This document shows, in pieces, positions 6,942 to 11,466 of a DNA stretch of 11,466 bases. Each line of letters opens with the position of its first letter. Within the stretch, counting starts at the first letter, position 1. Source of the stretch: Hyphomicrobiales bacterium (GTDB lineage: Bacteria > Pseudomonadota > Alphaproteobacteria > Rhizobiales > Xanthobacteraceae); the NCBI GenBank assembly GCA_003164375.1, contig PLTE01000072.1, positions 1 to 11,466 of the forward strand. The letters run 5' to 3'. A program made the position numbers and the translations under genes. The notes under the pieces were generated by a model. The model saw only the letters and a program-made list of their open reading frames with translations. It was not told the DNA's origin and did not search any database.

Positions 6942-7826
6942 TCAGGATGTCCGGACTGGGATCGCCAGTGGTTGCCGCGGTCGTTTGAGGAGCGGCCAGC
7001 GCACGCGGTAGCGGGGCAGATGGGTTTTGGCCAGACTGAAGCCGCCGAGCAAAAGGCTGGTCCATACCGCCACGCTGAAATAAAGCGACATCCACGGAAT
7101 TTCGTTGTGCCATTCGACAAAATTGTGGGTGACCGCCCAACGGGTGGCGACGTCGTGCAGGCCGGCCGCGAAGCCGAGGAATTGGCCGCCCTGCGTCAGT
7201 TCTGCCTGCCAGCGTGCGACATACATCGGCACGTCCACGGTCGACATGAAGATGACGTAGCCTGTGACGCCAACCGCGGCCGTGGCGATGGCCAAGCGGG
7301 CCGCGCCGCGAAAGCTGAGGATGAGGCGCAGCAGCGCAATCGCGATCAGAATGAAGGTCACGGTCCATAGCGAGTTTTCCAAGACGTTGCCCAGAAAATC
7401 CGTCGTGATCACCGCGTACCAGGAGCAGCATTCCGCGAGCGCGATCAAGGGCACGATCAGCGTGGCAATATTGTTCGCGGTATCCGACCGCGTGATCTTG
7501 CCCAGTTCTCGCAAAACGATGGCCCATTGGACGACAAAGCAGAGCTCGGCGATGGTAGCGACGGATCGCCCGACCAGCACGCTCGAAAGCCAGGTGTCGA
7601 ACAGACAGATCCGCTGGACATCGGCCCGCGGCAGGATCGAGCGGAATGCGCAGCCGAACACGTAGGCCGCGCTCAACAGCACCAGCGGCTGGGTCCGCAT
7701 GGGCGACGCCTTGCAGAGGAGGGCGCGGAGCTGAAACCATAGGACGATGTTCGTGGCGCTGACCAGGATCAGAAAGCCCCACCAGATCGCAACCGGATTC
7801 GACCAAGTCAGCCAGGCAACACTCAT
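6942..7826 (-). CDS. Conserved-looking multi-span membrane protein of unknown function
   Basis: A 294-residue protein with about seven to eight hydrophobic segments (roughly 12-32, 46-62, 92-108, 119-140, 153-170, 178-194 and 246-264). I cannot assign a function. It has unusually many polar or reactive residues in or next to membrane segments: GCAFRSILPRADVQR (58-72), CLFDTWLSS (74-82), AELCFVVQWA (93-102), AECCSWY (131-137), STVDVPMYVARW (195-206) and THNFVEWHNEIPWMSLYF (233-250). Cysteines at 38, 59, 74, 96, 133 and 134 and the His234/His240/Glu242 cluster could be functional, but that is inference. The C-terminal tail is basic. Start ATG 7826 is the first that does not run into a stop. It lacks a good Shine-Dalgarno and directly follows a tandem repeat of overlapping mini-ORFs. 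The ParA gene begins 143 bp downstream on the same strand, so co-transcription is possible but not shown. Confidence 0.75.
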   Translation of the reverse strand: MSVAWLTWSNPVAIWWGFLILVSATNIVLWFQLRALLCKASPMRTQPLVLLSAAYVFGCAFRSILPRADVQRICLFDTWLSSVLVGRSVATIAELCFVVQWAIVLRELGKITRSDTANNIATLIVPLIALAECCSWYAVITTDFLGNVLENSLWTVTFILIAIALLRLILSFRGAARLAIATAAVGVTGYVIFMSTVDVPMYVARWQAELTQGGQFLGFAAGLHDVATRWAVTHNFVEWHNEIPWMSLYFSVAVWTSLLLGGFSLAKTHLPRYRVRWPLLKRPRQPLAIPVRTS

Positions 7827-7877
7827 GCGGTAATTCTCATGCGGTAATTCTCATGCGGTAATTCTCATGGGGTAATT
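7822..7877 (-). repeat. Four tandem 14-bp repeats in the leader of the membrane-protein gene
   Basis: On + the unit is CTCATGCGGTAATT at 7822-7835, 7836-7849 and 7850-7863, identical in all three, and a fourth copy with one C-to-G change at 7864-7877. A fragment (CTGAT) follows. On the coding (minus) strand the unit is AATTACCGCATGAG. Each copy supplies an ATGA, giving start codons at 7868, 7854, 7840 and 7826, the last being the gene's own start. Confidence 0.95.
7823..7868 (-). promoter_or_regulatory. Chain of three overlapping five-codon mini-ORFs leading into the membrane-protein start
   Basis: Reading on the minus strand from ATG 7868, 7854 and 7840 each gives ATGAGAATTACCGCATGA, which codes Met-Arg-Ile-Thr-Ala then stop. 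Each TGA overlaps the next ATG by 4 nt, and the third TGA (7825-7823) overlaps the real start ATG at 7826. This is the ATGA layout used for stop-start reinitiation. None of the mini-ORFs has an obvious Shine-Dalgarno close by; a GAGGGAG lies further upstream at 7910-7904. The geometry is directly visible, but translation is inferred. Confidence 0.5.
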
Positions 7878-8073
7878 CTGATACGCTCACGCGGCCGTCA
7901 TCGCTCCCTCATAAGATCGTAACACTATCGACACATATGGCCAGAGTAAGTCGCTGCGTGTAGCCGCGGCAGCGGCCCCCTGACGGGCCGAGCCTGGTCC
8001 GATTTACAGGCCATTAATGTGCTTAATCTAGGTTTATCGATTGTCGGGCCGTTTTGCCGGTCATGCGGCGGAC
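7878..8073. other. Divergent intergenic region
   Basis: About 200 bp between the repeat array (minus gene) and the PilZ gene (plus). It should hold promoters for both directions, but I see no convincing -35/-10 pair. On the minus strand GAGGGAG (7910-7904) lies 2 nt before an ATG that opens a four-codon ORF. An AT-rich patch at 8013-8037 contains a short inverted repeat. No further gene is supported here. Confidence 0.4.
8013..8027. promoter_or_regulatory. Short inverted repeat ATTAA-N5-TTAAT upstream of the PilZ gene
   Basis: A perfect 5-5-5 inverted repeat in the most AT-rich part of the divergent intergenic region, about 60 bp before the PilZ start. It could be an operator or part of a promoter. 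It is short enough to be chance. Confidence 0.25.
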
Positions 8074-8079
8074 GGGAGG
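8074..8079 (+). promoter_or_regulatory. Ribosome binding site deciding the PilZ start
   Basis: GGGAGG ends 7 nt before ATG 8087. Earlier in-frame candidates (TTG 8054, ATG 8063) lack such a site. Confidence 0.7.
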
Positions 8080-8086
8080 TGTTTCG

Positions 8087-8374
8087 ATGGTTGTTATCGG
8101 CAATTACCGCAACCGCACCGAACTCCGCAAAAAGCCACGACGGCACTTCCATTACACGGCGCGAATCGTAACCGATCAGGAGTCGCCGCCGATCGGTTGT
8201 TCGATCGCCGACATTTCGGAATCCGGTGCGCGGCTCGCTCTCGCGGCTGACGAGACGCTTCCGGACAAGTTCGTCCTGCTATTGACGGCAGATGGCCGCA
8301 CGCAGCGACACTGCCGTGTGGTTTGGCGGGACGGGTTGACCGTCGGCGTCGAATTTCCGCAAGATGACGCCTAG
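8087..8374 (+). CDS. Stand-alone PilZ-domain protein (probable cyclic-di-GMP receptor)
   Basis: A 95-residue cytoplasmic protein consisting of one PilZ domain. The two cyclic-di-GMP-binding signatures are present: RKKPR at 14-18 (RxxxR) followed by R19, and DISESG at 42-47 (DxSxxG). The C-terminal strands CRVVWRDGLTVGVEF match the usual ending of small alphaproteobacterial PilZ proteins. Because both motifs are intact, ligand binding is likely. Single-domain PilZ proteins commonly act as adaptors in motility, polysaccharide or adhesion control, but no partner gene identifies the output here. The start is set by GGGAGG at 8074-8079. The lipoprotein gene follows about 150 bp later on the same strand. 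Its own control is unknown. Confidence 0.85.
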   Translation: MVVIGNYRNRTELRKKPRRHFHYTARIVTDQESPPIGCSIADISESGARLALAADETLPDKFVLLLTADGRTQRHCRVVWRDGLTVGVEFPQDDA

Positions 8375-8526
8375 CCGCGCTCTGACGCTGCCGGTCGATG
8401 CCCGTCCGCAGCTTTGTCCCGAACGCCCGGAGCGGTCTTTCCAGGCTTTGCCATATTTGCGGCGCAGCAGGCTGGCACCAAAGCGCGGGAAATTCACGCA
8501 AGAACGAGCGCGAGTGGGCGTTTCTG

Positions 8527-8883
8527 ATGAGAATGTACCGCGCGCTCCGGAGCCTTGCGGCCGTCGCGGTTGCCGCCATCGCGCTTGGCGGCTGCGGTAT
8601 GACCGATGGCGCGGGCTCGCTTCTGGTCGATCCGGGCCGCTACAGCGCCTATCATTGCAACGAGCTCGCGGCGCGGTGGAAGGTTCTGGTCGTGCGCGAG
8701 AAGGAGCTCCACGGCCTGATCGAAAAAGCCAGCGAAGGCGCTGGCGGCACCGTGATCGGGTCGCTCGCCTACCGCACCGATTACGAATCCATCCTCACCG
8801 AGGAGAAGCTATTGCAGCGCGCGGCTGCCGAGAAGAATTGCGGCTTCAACCCCGAATTCCAGAGCGATCAGACTATCCGTTGA
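8527..8883 (+). CDS. Small lipoprotein of unknown function
   Basis: A 118-residue protein with a clear lipoprotein signal: basic start (MRMYRALRS), a hydrophobic Ala/Val-rich core (10-20) and lipobox LGGC with Cys23 as the lipidation site. The mature part begins GMTDGAGSLLVDPGRYSAYHC. It contains a helical segment rich in Glu/Lys/Arg (about 46-70) and the stretch GTVIGSLAYRTDY (74-86). Cys44 and Cys105 could form a disulfide in the periplasm. I recall similar small proteins (DPGxY...C..L...LAYR.D....C) as hypothetical proteins in Bradyrhizobium-like genomes, but I know no function. ATG 8527 is chosen because it places a normal signal peptide at the N-terminus. The Shine-Dalgarno is weak, and ATG 8533 is an alternative two codons in. 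An in-frame ATG at 8398 would add 43 residues unlike a signal peptide. Confidence 0.75.
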   Translation: MRMYRALRSLAAVAVAAIALGGCGMTDGAGSLLVDPGRYSAYHCNELAARWKVLVVREKELHGLIEKASEGAGGTVIGSLAYRTDYESILTEEKLLQRAAAEKNCGFNPEFQSDQTIR

Positions 8884-9003
8884 GCGGACAAGTGCCGTCG
8901 CAACGGAACCTCGGCATTGTCGGCCGGCCGCAAGTTGCGAACAAAACAGGATCGTGATTCAGTCGGATTTGGTTCTCCGTGATTCGGAACTCACCCTCGG
9001 CTG

Positions 9004-11070
9004 ATGCAGGCGGCGCGCCTTGAGAAGCTCAATCCGCAACAGCGCCGCGCCGTCGAGCACGGCGGGCTTCCGCTTGCCGATGCGGGCCCGCTCCTGATCA
9101 TCGCCGGTGCGGGCTCCGGCAAGACCAGCACGTTGGCGCATCGGGTCGTTCACCTCATCGAAAACGGCGCAGATCCGCGCCGCATCATGCTGATGACGTT
9201 TTCGCGCCGCGCTGCCGCCGAGATGACGCGGCGGGTCGATCGGATTTTCACTGAGCTGACGCGCGCGTCCAGCGCGGCGGGTGCAATGACCGACTCAATG
9301 ACTTGGGCGGGCACGTTCCATTCGGTTGGCGCGCGGCTGCTTCGCGAGTACGCGGACGATATCGGGCTGAAGGGTGCGTTCACGATCCACGATCGCGAGG
9401 ATTCCGCCGATCTGATGAATCTGGTTCGCCACGAACTTGCCTTATCCCAGACCAAAGAGCGCTTTCCGACCAAAGGCACCTGCCTCGCAATCTATTCGCG
9501 CGCTGTGAACAGCGAGCTCATGCTCGACGAAGTGCTCGGCACGACGTTTCCGTGGTGCGCGCTGTGGCAGGACGAATTGCACCGTTTGTTCGGCAGCTAT
9601 GTCGAGGTCAAGCAAGCGCAAAACGTGCTCGATTACGACGATCTCCTCTTGTACTGGGCGCATATGATGCAGGAACCGTCGATCGCGAGCGAGGTGTCGG
9701 CCCGCTTCGATCATGTGCTGGTCGACGAGTATCAGGACACCAACCGGCTCCAGGCCTCGATCCTGTTGGCGCTGCGGCCGACCGGCAAAGGCCTGACCGT
9801 GGTCGGCGACGATGCCCAAGCGATCTATTCGTTTCGCTCGGCGACCGTGCGCAATATCCTCGACTTTCCCGGTCAGTTCACGCCGCCGGCCGATGTCGTC
9901 ACGCTGGAACAGAATTATCGCTCGACGCAGCCGATCTTGGCGGCGGCGAATGCGGTGATCGGCTTGGCCGAGGAGCGGTTCACCAAGAACCTGTGGTCCG
10001 AGCGCATCTCCCTGGAGCGACCTCGGCTGGTCGGAGTACGCGACGAGGCGGATCAGGCGCGCTACGTGGTGGAGAAGGTGTTGGCGGGCCGCGAGGCGGG
10101 ACTGGCGCTCAAAGCGCAGGCCGTGCTGTTTCGTACCTCGCACCACTCTGGCCCGCTCGAAGTGGAGCTGACGCGACGCAATATCCCGTTCGTCAAGTTC
10201 GGCGGGCTGAAATTCCTCGAAGCAGCCCATATCAAGGACATGCTGGCTTTGCTGCGCTTTGCGCAGAATCCGCGCGACCGTGTGGCAGGTTTCCGCGTCA
10301 TTCAACTGCTGCCCGGTATCGGCCCGGCAACGGCGGCCAAGGCGCTGGATCGCGTCAATGAACGCTCCGATCCGGTGGCTGGGCTTGCTGAAACTAAACC
10401 GCCGCCTGCAGCAGCCGAACACTGGCCCTTGTTCGTGGAAGCGCTTCGTATCGTGCGGTCCGGCGCGGCCGGCTGGCCCGCGGAACTCGATCTCGTCCGG
10501 CGCTGGTACGAGCCGCATCTCGATCGCATCCACGACGACGCCGTAGTGCGTCAGGCCGACCTCCTACAACTCGTCCAGATTGCCTCGACCTATCCGAGCC
10601 GCGAGCGCTTTCTCACCGAGCTCACGCTCGATCCGCCGGATGCCACCTCAGGCCGCGCCGGCGAACCGCTGCGCGACGACGATTATCTCATCCTGTCGAC
10701 AATCCATTCGGCGAAAGGGCAAGAGTGGAAGTCGGTGTTTGTCCTGAACGCTGTCGACGGCTGCCTACCGTCCGATCTCGCGACCGGATCGGGTGCGGAA
10801 ATCGAGGAAGAGCGCCGGCTGTTCTACGTCGCGCTGACGCGGGCGCGGGATCATCTCGACGTGATCGTGCCGCAGCGGTTCTTCGTGCACGGCCAACGCA
10901 ATAATGGCGACCGCCACATGTACGCGTCGCGAACGCGGTTCGTTCCGACTGGCCTCCTCGAGCATTTCGAATGCTGCAGCTGGCCGTCGCCTGCGGCGAG
11001 CGACGCAGTGCCGAAATCCGCGCGCACGCCCGTCGATCTCCGCCAGCGTGTGCGGCGGAGTTGGGGCTAG
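9004..11070 (+). CDS. UvrD/Rep/PcrA-type SF1A ATP-dependent DNA helicase
   Basis: A 688-residue superfamily 1A helicase that should unwind DNA 3' to 5' in repair or replication restart. All core motifs are visible in order: Q motif LNPQQRRAV (9-17), motif I AGAGSGKT (34-41), motif Ia LMTFSRRAA, and motif II VDEYQDTN (240-247). Motif III is GDDAQAIYSF (268-277), motif IV NYRS (304-307), motif V STIHSAKGQEW (565-575), and motif VI FYVALTRARD (about 607-616). GPATAAKAL near residue 440 lies where family members carry a helix-hairpin-helix-like 2B segment. The length is close to UvrD (about 720), but the C-terminal tail after motif VI is short. Motif III is a known variant of GDxDQSIY. An in-frame stop at 8980-8982 leaves 9004 as the only usual start. 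No good Shine-Dalgarno is seen. It could be UvrD itself or a paralogue, so no symbol is given. Confidence 0.9.
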   Translation: MQAARLEKLNPQQRRAVEHGGLPLADAGPLLIIAGAGSGKTSTLAHRVVHLIENGADPRRIMLMTFSRRAAAEMTRRVDRIFTELTRASSAAGAMTDSMTWAGTFHSVGARLLREYADDIGLKGAFTIHDREDSADLMNLVRHELALSQTKERFPTKGTCLAIYSRAVNSELMLDEVLGTTFPWCALWQDELHRLFGSYVEVKQAQNVLDYDDLLLYWAHMMQEPSIASEVSARFDHVLVDEYQDTNRLQASILLALRPTGKGLTVVGDDAQAIYSFRSATVRNILDFPGQFTPPADVVTLEQNYRSTQPILAAANAVIGLAEERFTKNLWSERISLERPRLVGVRDEADQARYVVEKVLAGREAGLALKAQAVLFRTSHHSGPLEVELTRRNIPFVKFGGLKFLEAAHIKDMLALLRFAQNPRDRVAGFRVIQLLPGIGPATAAKALDRVNERSDPVAGLAETKPPPAAAEHWPLFVEALRIVRSGAAGWPAELDLVRRWYEPHLDRIHDDAVVRQADLLQLVQIASTYPSRERFLTELTLDPPDATSGRAGEPLRDDDYLILSTIHSAKGQEWKSVFVLNAVDGCLPSDLATGSGAEIEEERRLFYVALTRARDHLDVIVPQRFFVHGQRNNGDRHMYASRTRFVPTGLLEHFECCSWPSPAASDAVPKSARTPVDLRQRVRRSWG

Positions 11071-11116
11071 CTAAAGCGCCGGCCCAACGCGGCGACCTGA
11101 AGCATTTTGTGCCGTA

Positions 11117-11466
11117 TCATAGTTGCAGGCTGCGCAAACGTAGCGCGTTGGCGATAACCGACACGGAGCTAAGCGACATCGCAAGCGCCGCCACGATCGG
11201 GCTGAGAAGAATACCGAATGCGGGATAGAGGACGCCTGCGGCTATCGGGATGCCGATCATATTATAGGCGAAGGCAAACGCCAGGTTTTGCCGGATATTG
11301 CGCATCGTCGCCCGGCTCAAAACGATGGCCCGCGCGATACCGGCAAGATCGCCTTTCACCAAAGTAATCCCGGCGCTCTGGATCGCGACTTCGGTTCCCG
11401 TTCCCATGGCGATGCCGACTGCGGCTTCCGCCAAAGCCGGGGCGTCGTTCACGCCATCGCCGGCCA
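11117..11466 (-). CDS. Copper-type P1B ATPase, C-terminal end (cut by window edge)
   Basis: About 116 C-terminal residues of a heavy-metal-transporting P-type ATPase; the rest, including the phosphorylation site DKTGT, lies beyond the right edge. The visible part opens with AGDGVNDAPAL, the hinge motif of the P domain, followed by AVGIAMGTGTEVA. The last two membrane helices carry FAYN (TM7) and MSLSS (TM8), the Tyr-Asn and Met/Ser residues that mark Cu(I)-exporting P1B-1 enzymes such as CopA. The track-like GTG near 11452 is simply the Val of GDGVNDAP, not a start. It ends 46 bp from the convergent helicase gene, and no clear terminator separates them. Family call is firm; copper over another soft metal is likely from the helix motifs. 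Confidence 0.88.
   Translation of the reverse strand, partial: AGDGVNDAPALAEAAVGIAMGTGTEVAIQSAGITLVKGDLAGIARAIVLSRATMRNIRQNLAFAFAYNMIGIPIAAGVLYPAFGILLSPIVAALAMSLSSVSVIANALRLRSLQL

Noticed and set aside
6889..7806. 305-residue open frame on the minus strand overlapping the membrane-protein gene
   Set aside because: Longer than the chosen frame, but its product is Arg/Pro/His-rich with no coherent membrane segments. The other frame gives a clean multi-span protein.
8004..8027. Possible CtrA site (TTAA-N7-TTAA) before the PilZ gene
   Set aside because: The available TTAA/TTAC pairs are spaced by 5 or 6 bases, not 7, so the consensus is not met.
9442..10533. 363-residue open frame on the minus strand opposite the helicase
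   Set aside because: The helicase frame contains every SF1A motif across this stretch; the antisense product is Arg/Gln/His-rich and motif-free.
11077..11094. Possible terminator between the convergent helicase and copper ATPase genes
   Set aside because: Only a 5-bp stem (CGCCG/CGGCG) with an 8-base loop and no T-run on either side.
1..11466. CRISPR arrays, insertion sequences, prophage or toxin-antitoxin genes
   Set aside because: No spaced direct repeats, transposase motifs or terminal inverted repeats were found on either strand; the only tandem array is the gap-free 14-bp repeat at 7822-7877.

Overview
The window is GC-rich, densely packed bacterial DNA, most likely from an alphaproteobacterium and plausibly the order Hyphomicrobiales. 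Three things point there: a complete branched-chain-amino-acid-type (HAAT) ABC transporter cassette beside a hydantoinase gene, a very small stand-alone PilZ protein, and a small lipoprotein of a type I recall from Bradyrhizobium-like genomes. That placement is inference; no rRNA or marker gene is present.

Left block, 1-5548, all on +: the C-terminal half of a hydantoinase B/oxoprolinase-type subunit runs in from the left edge. It is followed by a five-gene ABC importer: periplasmic binding protein (974), LivH-like permease (2254), LivM-like permease (3135), LivG-like ATPase (4129) and LivF-like ATPase (4844). Gene junctions from LivH onward overlap, so this reads as one operon. The context suggests uptake of an amide, ureide or cyclic amide that the hydantoinase then opens. 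The LivG-like ATPase has a degenerate ABC signature.

Middle block, 5561-7826, all on -: transcription would run from a multi-spanning membrane protein of unknown function (7826 to 6942) to a ParA/MinD-type ATPase (6798 to 6154) and a DUF697 protein (6157 to 5561). The last two overlap by 4 bp. The membrane protein is preceded by four tandem 14-bp repeats. On the coding strand these form a chain of three five-codon mini-ORFs, each stop overlapping the next ATG, and the last stop overlapping the gene's own start codon. This is the most unusual structure in the window.

Right block, 8087-11070, on +: a 95-residue PilZ-domain protein (probable cyclic-di-GMP receptor), a small lipoprotein of unknown function, and a full-length UvrD/Rep/PcrA-type SF1A DNA helicase. 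At the right edge, on -, lies the C-terminal end of a copper-type P1B ATPase that converges on the helicase.

No tRNA, rRNA, CRISPR array, insertion sequence or prophage gene is visible. The window looks like ordinary chromosome with a metabolic/transport operon and several poorly characterised genes.
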